Assembly (NCBI GenBank): GCA_029821215.1
Contig: JALGTV010000004.1
Span: forward strand, 1-17,928
Reading direction: 5' to 3'
Origin: Candidatus Zipacnadia bacterium
Lineage (GTDB): Bacteria > Armatimonadota > Zipacnadia > Zipacnadales > Zipacnadaceae
DNA length: 17,928 nt
This document shows positions 1-5,440 of this stretch, in pieces. The first letter of the stretch is position 1, and each line of letters opens with the position of its first letter. Made by a program: the position numbers and the translations under genes. The notes beneath the pieces are model-generated. The model did no database searches, was not told the DNA's origin, and saw nothing but the letters and a program-made list of their open reading frames with translations.

Positions 1-92
1 ATTGCCGGCGAATAGGCGAAGACCATGGCGGGGCATCCTTCGGCAGGCTCAGGACAGAGACGGTGCCCATCCGCATATTCTTCAGCGCGTAG

Positions 93-150
93 GCGGGGTT
101 CTCTCCTTTGGCAGGCTCAGGACGGTGAGCTTGCCGAACCGCAACCCCGC
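93..150. repeat. Nested palindrome, REP/MITE-like
   Basis: The outer arms GCGGGGTT (93-100) and AACCCCGC (143-150) are perfect complements. Inside them the arms GGCAGGCTCA (110-119) and TGAGCTTGCC (126-135) pair at 9 of 10 positions around the spacer GGACGG, and TTT/GAA extend this by wobble or A-T pairs. The whole can form a long cruciform or RNA stem. A half copy (GGCAGGCTCAGGAC) lies at 42-55. A non-autonomous dispersed repeat is the best explanation. A terminator is less likely because no T-run follows on either side. Confidence 0.65.
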
Positions 151-158
151 TCGGATTG

Positions 159-180
159 GCGCAGGTTAGAGAACCTGCGC
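159..180. repeat. Perfect 9-bp hairpin
   Basis: GCGCAGGTT (159-167) and AACCTGCGC (172-180) are perfect reverse complements around the tetraloop AGAG. No U-tract follows on either strand, so it is not a canonical intrinsic terminator. It belongs to the palindrome cluster upstream of der. Confidence 0.65.
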
Positions 181-205
181 TACGCGCGAGCTTTAGCAAG
201 GGCAG

Positions 206-285
206 TCGGGCCGAGGGTGCCCTCTCACAGTAGTATGGACGAGAATCGGGCCGGGACGGCCCTCCTACAGTAGAGTAGAGGAGAA
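206..285. repeat. Imperfect tandem repeat, two 40-nt units
   Basis: Both units (206-245 and 246-285) begin TCGGGCCG, share CCCTC and ACAGTAG in the middle and end GAGAA. About 30 of 40 positions match without gaps. Each unit keeps a GC-rich hairpin although its bases differ: GAGGG-TG-CCCTC in unit 1 and GGGCCG-GGA-CGGCCC in unit 2. Retained pairing with changed sequence hints that the fold matters, but two copies are too few to prove it. Confidence 0.6.
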
Positions 286-288
286 ACA

Positions 289-321
289 GGCCAGTGCGCC
301 GCAGGCGCATAAAGAATGGCC
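289..321. repeat. Two-part hairpin just before der
   Basis: Inner arms TGCGCC (295-300) and GGCGCA (304-309) are perfect complements around the loop GCA. Outer arms GGCCA (289-293) and TGGCC (317-321) are also perfect, separated by an asymmetric bulge TAAAGAA. The structure ends 16 bases before the der start codon, so in an RNA it would sit close to the ribosome-binding region. Confidence 0.5.
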
Positions 322-337
322 CTCGTACCTAAGGATT

Positions 338-1717
338 ATGAGTAATCATTCGGTAGCTATGCCCTTACCAATTGTGGCGATAGTGGGACGGACTAATGTG
401 GGCAAGTCGGTGCTGTTTAACCGACTGGTCGGCAGGCGCCTGGCGGTAGTGGAGCAGACGCCCGGAGTAACCCGGGATCGGCTGTCAGCCGAGGTGGAGC
501 TGGACGGCCAGCAGATAATCCTGGTAGATACCGGGGGCCTGGCCGGGGCAGAGAGCGATGAGCTGATTACCCAGGTCAGCCAGCAAGCCGCGCGGGCGCT
601 GCAGGAGGCTGACCTGCTGGTCATGGTGGTGGACGCTCAGGAGGGGCTGGTGTCACTGGACCATCAGGTGGCTGATGTAGTGCGACGCAGCGGCAAGCCG
701 TGCATCTTGGTGGCTAACAAGACAGAAAGTCCTAAGATAGAGACCAGTGAGTTTTTCGAGCTGGGGCTGGGTATACCGGTGGACATCTCGGCGCTGCACG
801 GGAAGGGCACTGGGGAGCTGATTGAGGCCATTCTGTCAGAGCTGCCGGAAACTGAAGCTGAACCAGTGCCGGTGGCCGGGGAGACGGCGGTCGCCTTTGT
901 GGGCCGGCCCAATGTGGGCAAGTCATCCATCATCAATGCGCTCCTGGGCGAGGAGCGGGTGATAGTCCACGAGGAGCCAGGGACCACGCGGGATGCGGTA
1001 GATATCGTGGTAGACTTCGCCGGCGAGCCATTCCGTCTGGTAGATACGGCGGGATTGCGGCGAGCGGGAAAACGGGGCCGGGGGCTGGAGTACTACAGCA
1101 GTCTGCGCACTCTGCGAGCGCTACAGCGGGCCGATGTGGGCCTGGTAATAATGGACGCCGCGGAGGGAATTACCAAGCAAGACGCGAATATAGCCGGTGA
1201 AGTGGAGGATGCAGGCCGAGGCCTGGTGATTGTAGCCAATAAGTGGGATCTGGTTCGCCAGGTTGCTGGACAGGGTGAGGAGGGCAGTGAGGAGAAGGCG
1301 GGGAGAATGGAGCGGATGCTGCAGGCTGACTTTGAGCGGATGCTACGCAGCCGACTGAGGTTTGCCAATTATGCGCAGGTACTGTTTACCTCAGCAGTTA
1401 CACAGGAAGGGTTGGTGGACCTGCTGCCTACCGCTCAGCAGGTAGTCCAGGAGTATAACCGCCGTGTTGACACGGGGCCACTTAATCGGGTCATACAAGC
1501 GGCCATAGCAGCCCACCAGCCACCAGCGCGGGGCAGCCGCCCGCTGAAGATATATTACACCACTCAGGTCAAATCTGGCCCGCCGACCTTTGTGATATTT
1601 GTCAATGACCCGAAGCTGATGCATTTTTCCTATCGGCGCTACTTGGTCAATAAGCTTCGGGAGGCATTTGGCTTTGAGGGCACGCCGGTCCGCCTATTGG
1701 TGCGCAAACGAGAGTAA
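338..1717 (+). CDS. der: Ribosome biogenesis GTPase Der (EngA)
   Basis: This is the double-GTPase factor needed for maturation of the 50S ribosomal subunit in the cytoplasm. At 459 residues it has the family's usual layout: two G domains in tandem and a C-terminal KH-like domain (about residues 370-455). G domain 1 has GRTNVGKS (17-24), DTGG (64-67) and NKTE (127-130). G domain 2 has GRPNVGKS (189-196), GTTRD, DTAG (236-239) and NKWD (301-304). In domain 1 the usual proline of GRPN is threonine and the NKxD aspartate is glutamate; acidic E variants occur in other Der proteins. The ATG at 338 follows AAGGA at very short spacing. Met8 (359) is an alternative start that would begin nearer the G1 motif. 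It is first in the der-plsY-gpsA cluster. Confidence 0.97.
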   Translation: MSNHSVAMPLPIVAIVGRTNVGKSVLFNRLVGRRLAVVEQTPGVTRDRLSAEVELDGQQIILVDTGGLAGAESDELITQVSQQAARALQEADLLVMVVDAQEGLVSLDHQVADVVRRSGKPCILVANKTESPKIETSEFFELGLGIPVDISALHGKGTGELIEAILSELPETEAEPVPVAGETAVAFVGRPNVGKSSIINALLGEERVIVHEEPGTTRDAVDIVVDFAGEPFRLVDTAGLRRAGKRGRGLEYYSSLRTLRALQRADVGLVIMDAAEGITKQDANIAGEVEDAGRGLVIVANKWDLVRQVAGQGEEGSEEKAGRMERMLQADFERMLRSRLRFANYAQVLFTSAVTQEGLVDLLPTAQQVVQEYNRRVDTGPLNRVIQAAIAAHQPPARGSRPLKIYYTTQVKSGPPTFVIFVNDPKLMHFSYRRYLVNKLREAFGFEGTPVRLLVRKRE

Positions 1718-1735
1718 CCAAGGAGTCCCAGTGCA

Positions 1736-2362
1736 GTGACAGCAATAGGAATTGCCATGATAGTTGCCGCGTATCTGGTGGGCGGCATACCGGTTGGCTT
1801 GATGGTGGGGCAGGCCCACGGGGTGGACATCAGGGCATATGGCAGCGGCAACATTGGGGCCAGCAATGTGCTGCGGACGCTGGGGGCGAAGGCCGGAGCG
1901 GCAGTATGGGTAGCCGACATCCTCAAAGGCTTCGCCCCAGTTACCGTAGCGAAGTACACGCCATTCTCCTCCGAGCCGTGGTTGGCTAGCGTGGCTCTGG
2001 CGGCGATTTTGGGCCACTGTTTTTCGCCATACCTGAAGCTATCGGGAGGGCGGGGAGTGTCAACAACGCTGGGGGCACTGTTAGCTCTGGACTGGGTGGT
2101 GGGGCTGTCGGCATTAGGCGTATGGGTAATAGTGGTGGCAATCATCCGCTACATATCGCTGGGTTCAATGATGGCGGCATTTAGTGCGCCGGTTTTCTTT
2201 GCCTTCTATGATCGGCCGGTGGCTTACTTCGTTTTCGCGCTCATCATATGGCTATTGATTTGGTTTCGCCACATACCCAATATTCGCCGCTTGCTGGCCG
2301 GAACCGAGATTAAGATAGGGCAGCGAGGTAAAGAAAGGTCAGAGGGGACTGGGGATGGCTGA
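1736..2362 (+). CDS. plsY: Glycerol-3-phosphate acyltransferase PlsY
   Basis: This inner-membrane enzyme transfers an acyl group from acyl-phosphate to sn-glycerol-3-phosphate, giving lysophosphatidic acid, the first committed step of phospholipid synthesis. The 208-residue product has the expected hydrophobic segments and the three PlsY motifs: GSGNIGASN (about 37-45), GHCFSPYLKLSGGRGVSTT (about 93-111, family form GHxFPxFxxFxGGKGVAT) and RHIPNIRRLLAGTE (about 178-191). The start is GTG at 1736, ten bases after AAGGAG (1720-1725), which itself directly follows the der stop codon. A GTG at 1731 is out of frame. The 3' end overlaps gpsA by 8 nt, and that next gene provides the enzyme's glycerol-3-phosphate substrate. 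Confidence 0.96.
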   Translation: MTAIGIAMIVAAYLVGGIPVGLMVGQAHGVDIRAYGSGNIGASNVLRTLGAKAGAAVWVADILKGFAPVTVAKYTPFSSEPWLASVALAAILGHCFSPYLKLSGGRGVSTTLGALLALDWVVGLSALGVWVIVVAIIRYISLGSMMAAFSAPVFFAFYDRPVAYFVFALIIWLLIWFRHIPNIRRLLAGTEIKIGQRGKERSEGTGDG

Positions 2363-3386
2363 TAGTGGGCAAGCGGCCAACAAGGTGGCGGTAATAGGTG
2401 CTGGAGCGTGGGGCACGACCCTGGCCTGGATGCTGAGTCAGCAGGGCGGCCAGTTGACTCTGTGGGCCCGGCGGCCGCAGCTTGCTGAACAGATTCAAAA
2501 ACAACGGCACAATGAGCCATATCTGCCGGCGGTGAGCTTGCCTTCTTCAGTGACGGTGACCGCCGATATGGCCACAGCGGTGTCAGATGCCGAAGTAGTG
2601 ATAGTGGCTGTGCCCTCGCACGGTTTTCGCGAGGTGATGCGGCAGGCAGCCGAGTATGTGATGCCGGAAGCGGTGGTAGTCAGCGCGACTAAGGGGTTAG
2701 AGCGAGACAGCGGGATGCGGATGAGCGAGATTTTGGCCGAAGAGTTGGGTGATGACTACATTGTGGTAGCTCTATCGGGGCCGAATTTGTCCGGAGAAAT
2801 CATCAAGGGGATACCCACGGTGAGTGTGGCTGCGTCGGAAAATCACCCAGCAGCCGCGCAAATTCAACGATTGTTGGGGTCACCTCGCTTTCGCGTTTAC
2901 CGAAATTATGATATAATAGGAGTGGAGTTGTGCGGTGCACTCAAAAATATCATCGCTATTGGCGCTGGCATTAGTGACGGCCTGGGGTATGGAGCCAATA
3001 CTAAAGCGGCCCTGATTACCCGGGGTCTGGCCGAGATAGCCCGACTCGGAGTACAGTTAGGGGCCCAGTTGGCGACGTTTTGGGGCATCGCTGGGGTCGG
3101 TGATGTGGTGGCTACCTGCAACAGTAAGTTAAGCCGTAATTGGCAGGCGGGACGGCGGCTGGCTGCTGGTGAGAGTCTGGAGCAGATTCAAACCAGCACC
3201 CGCAGCGTAGCCGAGGGCATCTACACTACGGCGGCGGCGTGCCAACTCGGGCGGCGCTATGATGTGGAGATGCCGATAACAGAGGCACTTCACCAGGTTT
3301 TATTTGAAGGAGGGGATGTGGCCGGGGCGGTGCAGGAATTGATGACCAGGCCGGAGAAATTAGAGACCGAGCCCGGGCAGACATAA
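2355..3386 (+). CDS. gpsA: NAD(P)H-dependent glycerol-3-phosphate dehydrogenase GpsA
   Basis: GpsA reduces dihydroxyacetone phosphate to sn-glycerol-3-phosphate, the substrate of PlsY encoded immediately upstream. The 343-residue protein starts with a Rossmann motif, GAGAWG (15-20). It carries the two lysines expected in the active site, K113 in SATKGLE and K197 in ALKNIIAIGAGI, and the family signature GVGDVVATCNSKLSRN (247-262). The segment normally written SGPSHAEEV reads SGPNLSGEI (141-149) here, a divergent but intact version. The ATG lies inside the end of plsY (8-nt overlap) with GAGGGG about 7 bases upstream, so translation is probably coupled. No terminator is visible before hup. Confidence 0.97.
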   Translation: MADSGQAANKVAVIGAGAWGTTLAWMLSQQGGQLTLWARRPQLAEQIQKQRHNEPYLPAVSLPSSVTVTADMATAVSDAEVVIVAVPSHGFREVMRQAAEYVMPEAVVVSATKGLERDSGMRMSEILAEELGDDYIVVALSGPNLSGEIIKGIPTVSVAASENHPAAAQIQRLLGSPRFRVYRNYDIIGVELCGALKNIIAIGAGISDGLGYGANTKAALITRGLAEIARLGVQLGAQLATFWGIAGVGDVVATCNSKLSRNWQAGRRLAAGESLEQIQTSTRSVAEGIYTTAAACQLGRRYDVEMPITEALHQVLFEGGDVAGAVQELMTRPEKLETEPGQT

Positions 3387-3452
3387 TGAGAGGGAGGGGC
3401 AACAGCCGGATAGGGAGCCGGGCAGGGGAACGGTAGTATCAACTAAATCTTT

Positions 3453-3460
3453 AAGGAGGT
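3453..3460 (+). promoter_or_regulatory. Very strong Shine-Dalgarno site of hup
   Basis: AAGGAGGT, followed by GA, is a full-length complement of the usual 16S rRNA 3' end and sits 6 bases before the GTG at 3467. It is the strongest ribosome-binding site in the window, fitting an abundant DNA-binding protein, and it fixes the GTG start of hup. Confidence 0.8.
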
Positions 3461-3466
3461 GACCAG

Positions 3467-3754
3467 GTGGCACGCACCTGGAACAAATCAGAGATCGTAG
3501 AGGTGGTAGCAAAAGAGACGGGACTTACGAAGGTGGCAGCCGGGGAGGCGGTAGATACCATCCTTAACACCATTACCAAAGCACTGCAGGCACGTGAGCG
3601 CGTGCAGCTTACCGGGTTTGGGACCTTTGAAACCCGTGAGCGCAAGGCCCGTACCGGTCGGAATCCACAATCCGGCGCAGCAATGTACATACCGGCTACT
3701 ACGGTGCCGGCCTTCAAGGCTGGTAAGGCTCTCAAGGATGTAGTGAAGGGATAA
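3467..3754 (+). CDS. hup: HU family DNA-binding protein
   Basis: HU is a small histone-like dimeric protein that bends and packages DNA in the nucleoid. The 95-residue product has the full family length and pattern: NKSEIVEVVAKETGLTK near the N-terminus, the GFGTFETRERKARTGRNP signature (about 50-67) and the closing VPAFKAGKALKD (about 79-90). Four residues (MART) precede the position where most HU proteins start (MNKSEL-type). The GTG start is supported by a near-perfect ribosome-binding site six bases upstream. It lies 80 bases after gpsA, the same relative position as in several Firmicutes-type genomes. Whether it is HU-alpha, HU-beta or another paralogue cannot be told. Confidence 0.96.
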   Translation: MARTWNKSEIVEVVAKETGLTKVAAGEAVDTILNTITKALQARERVQLTGFGTFETRERKARTGRNPQSGAAMYIPATTVPAFKAGKALKDVVKG

Positions 3755-3904
3755 ACTGGTAATTTGTGCTCAGGGTGTTGTTATCGCCTACTTAGGAACT
3801 TTAGACCAGCCTGCGATAGCGCTTGGGCACACAGATCACAACTTGTGTCCACCGTAGGAGAATATAGACAGGTAAGGACACTCTCATTCCCTGAGCACAC
3901 CGGT
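3755..3904 (+). ncRNA. Candidate structured RNA between hup and tRNA-Pro
   Basis: The 150 bases between the hup stop and the tRNA have complementary ends. TGTGCTCAGGG (3765-3775) is a perfect complement of CCCTGAGCACA (3889-3899). Outside it ACTGGT (3755-3760) can pair with ACCGGT (3899-3904), with one wobble and A3899 shared. Inside are two more helices: GTTATCGC/GCGATAGC (3780-3787 with 3813-3820, one wobble) and GGGCACA/TGTGTCC (3825-3831 with 3844-3850, one G-U), plus a weak third (GAGA/TCTC, 3858-3861 with 3882-3885). The implied fold is a closed multibranch structure. I do not recognise it as 6S, SRP, tmRNA or a riboswitch. It may instead be a structured 3' UTR or spacer that keeps the tRNA from misfolding. 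Confidence 0.4.
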
Positions 3905-3982
3905 CGGGGCGTGGCGCAGCTTGGTTAGCGCGTTTGACTGGGGGTCAAAAGGTCGCCGGTTCAAATCCGGCCGCCCCGACCA
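3905..3982 (+). tRNA. tRNA-Pro (anticodon GGG), CCA encoded
   Basis: A complete cloverleaf can be drawn. The acceptor stem is CGGGGCG (3905-3911) with CGCCCCG (3972-3978). U8 is at 3912. The D-stem GCGC/GCGC encloses AGCTTGGTTA. The anticodon stem TTTGA/TCAAA surrounds the loop CTGGGGG with anticodon GGG at 3940-3942. The variable loop is AGGTC, the T-arm is GCCGG-TTCAAAT-CCGGC (3955-3971), the discriminator is A3979, and CCA is encoded at 3980-3982. G follows the anticodon at position 37, as expected for tRNA-Pro. It reads CCC and CCU codons. A T-rich run (TTTTTT) starts a few bases after the CCA. There is no clear promoter of its own, so it may be co-transcribed with hup. Confidence 0.97.
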
Positions 3983-4041
3983 TCCTCTTTTTTAGGCCAG
4001 CCTCACCGGAGGCCGGCAGGAGGTAGTGTACAGTTACACAG

Positions 4042-4086
4042 GTCGTCTCCGTGGCGGTATAGAAAGCTGAACAGGGGACGGCTTTT
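4042..4086 (+). terminator. Possible intrinsic terminator after tRNA-Pro
   Basis: GTCGTCTCC (4042-4050) can pair with GGGGACGGC (4074-4082), nine pairs with two wobbles, around a 23-nt loop, and TTTT follows immediately (4083-4086). The large loop and short T-run make it weak. Its position between the tRNA and a TTGACA box at 4101 fits a transcription boundary. A small perfect hairpin, GTGTA-CAGT-TACAC (4026-4039), lies just upstream. Confidence 0.35.
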
Positions 4087-4100
4087 GGGGTGCCTAATTG

Positions 4101-4128
4101 TTGACAAATCCTCTCAATACTCTACTGA
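4101..4128 (+). promoter_or_regulatory. Possible sigma-70 promoter of the aminotransferase gene
   Basis: A perfect -35 box TTGACA (4101-4106) is followed after 16 bases by TACTGA (4123-4128), a poor -10 match. It lies about 20 bases before the ATG at 4149 and in the right direction. The perfect -35 hexamer in a gene-free stretch is suggestive, but the -10 is weak and the leader would be very short. Confidence 0.35.
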
Positions 4129-4148
4129 CTTAGCACCCGTAGGTTACC

Positions 4149-5423
4149 ATGGCTAATGAAAAGCAATCTTACCCACCAGAGGACCTGGCCGCAACGACCT
4201 TCGCTCGATACACCGACTACGTCAATCCCGGGTTCGCCGCCTTAGTCAAGTTCATGGGGCTGGACGTCGTGGAAGTTAGTGCCCAGGGTTGCTACGTTAC
4301 GGCTTCTGATGGACAGCGATACTTGGACTGCCTGGGTGGTCCCGGTGTTTTTACTATGGGCCACCGCCATCCGCAAGTGGTTGAGGCGGTACACAAGCAG
4401 TTAGAGCGCATGCCGCTGAGTAGTCACACTCTGCTGAACCCCCTACAGGCAGAGCTGGCCGAGAGATTGGCAGATATAACCCCCGGGGAGTTGCAGTACA
4501 GTTTTCTGGGTAACTCCGGGGCCGAGGCGGTAGAAGGGGCGTTAAAAGTGGCCCGTGCCTCCAGTGGTAAGCCCAAGTTTGTGGCAGCCCAAGGCGGCTT
4601 TCATGGCAAAACCTTCGGCGCCTTAAGTGCCTCGGGACGTGAGGTGTACCGCCAGCCATTTTACCCGCTGCTACCCGAGTTTGTGCATGTCCCGTTTGGC
4701 GACGAGGATGCTTTGGCCCAGGCAGTAGATCAAAACACAGCCGCGGTAATCCTGGAGCCTGTCCAGTGTGAGGCTGGTATCATTGTTCCGCCTGAAGGTT
4801 ACCTGCAAGCGGCCCGGCGGATTTGTGATGGGGCAGAGGCACTGCTGATTCTCGACGAAATCCAGACGGGACTAGGTCGTACCGGCAAGATGTTCGCCTG
4901 TGATTGGGAGAGTGTTTGCCCGGATATTATGACCTTGGGCAAGGCGCTGGGAGGAGGGGTGATGCCGATTGGGGCATTTATTGCTCGTCCGGCTATCTGG
5001 GAGGCATTCAAGGAGAATCCTCTCATCCACAGCTCAACCTTCGGCGGCAACCCCCTGGCTTGTGCGGCGGCGCGGGCAGCCCTGGAGGTCATTGAAGAGG
5101 AAAACTTAGTTGAAAGGGCGGCCCAGCGAGGCGCACAATTGGCGGCTGGCGTACGAGAGGTGGCCGCCGATTATCCACAGATGGTCACCGAGGTGCGGGC
5201 TAAGGGATTGCTGGTCGGGCTGGAATTCACTGACAGTGATATCGGCGGCCTGGTCATCGCGGGGTTGGCTCAGCGACAGATATTGACCGCTTTTGCGCTT
5301 AATGCCCCCAAGGTAGTGCGGTTTGAGCCACCAGCAATAATCACTGCTGACCAGATTGAGCACGTAGTGGCCGCCCTCCAGGAAGCATTGGAGCAGACTG
5401 CTGAATTGCTACAATTGCAGTAG
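4149..5423 (+). CDS. Class-III PLP aminotransferase, putrescine aminotransferase (PatA/YgjG)-like
   Basis: This is a fold-type I pyridoxal-phosphate transaminase of the ornithine/putrescine group. Visible landmarks are the phosphate-binding GNSGAEAVEGALK (121-133), FHGKTFGALS (151-160), EPVQCEAG (203-210), the PLP-pyridine aspartate in LILDEIQTGLGRTG (D236), and the Schiff-base lysine K265 in TLGKALGGGVMPIGAF. The stretch STFGGNPLACAAA follows. From memory of E. coli PatA, the N-terminal CLGGPGVFTMGHRHP and the C-terminal VVRFEPP block fit that enzyme better than acetylornithine aminotransferase. The substrate is therefore probably putrescine or another terminal diamine, but this remains inference. 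At 424 residues it is full length. Only a weak AGG precedes the ATG. The glycosidase-like gene starts 17 bases downstream. Confidence 0.9.
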   Translation: MANEKQSYPPEDLAATTFARYTDYVNPGFAALVKFMGLDVVEVSAQGCYVTASDGQRYLDCLGGPGVFTMGHRHPQVVEAVHKQLERMPLSSHTLLNPLQAELAERLADITPGELQYSFLGNSGAEAVEGALKVARASSGKPKFVAAQGGFHGKTFGALSASGREVYRQPFYPLLPEFVHVPFGDEDALAQAVDQNTAAVILEPVQCEAGIIVPPEGYLQAARRICDGAEALLILDEIQTGLGRTGKMFACDWESVCPDIMTLGKALGGGVMPIGAFIARPAIWEAFKENPLIHSSTFGGNPLACAAARAALEVIEEENLVERAAQRGAQLAAGVREVAADYPQMVTEVRAKGLLVGLEFTDSDIGGLVIAGLAQRQILTAFALNAPKVVRFEPPAIITADQIEHVVAALQEALEQTAELLQLQ

Positions 5424-5440
5424 CCTGGTATTATGGGAGT

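Larger units (their letters stand above)
1..337. repeat. Gene-free leader full of palindromes and an imperfect tandem repeat
   Basis: No protein family is recognisable in this 337-base stretch upstream of der. Seen directly: the 14-mer GGCAGGCTCAGGAC occurs twice (42-55 and 110-123). There is a nested inverted repeat at 93-150, a perfect 9-bp hairpin at 159-180, an approximately 40-nt unit repeated in tandem at 206-285 (about 30 of 40 positions identical), and a two-part hairpin at 289-321. The density of dyads is far above that of the coding sequence around it. The style resembles dispersed REP-like intergenic repeats seen in many environmental genomes, but copy number elsewhere cannot be judged from one window. 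I see no convincing promoter for der here. Confidence 0.7.

Noticed and set aside
25..273. An 82-codon plus-strand frame in the leader
   Set aside because: It runs across the palindromes and tandem repeats, has no family resemblance and no ribosome-binding site. Low stop-codon density in GC-rich repeats explains it.
206..285. A CRISPR array
   Set aside because: There are only two divergent units in direct tandem, with no unique spacers and no cas genes nearby.
1639..2145. A 168-codon minus-strand frame over the der end and plsY
   Set aside because: It spans two real genes on the other strand. Its low-complexity composition is typical of a shadow frame.
2912..2917. A perfect TATAAT inside gpsA
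   Set aside because: There is no -35 partner at 16-18 bases, and the bases encode conserved residues (DIIGVE).
3843..3868. TTGTGT and TATAGA as a possible promoter for tRNA-Pro
   Set aside because: The spacer is only 14 bases and the -35 match is poor. The same bases take part in the proposed RNA helix.
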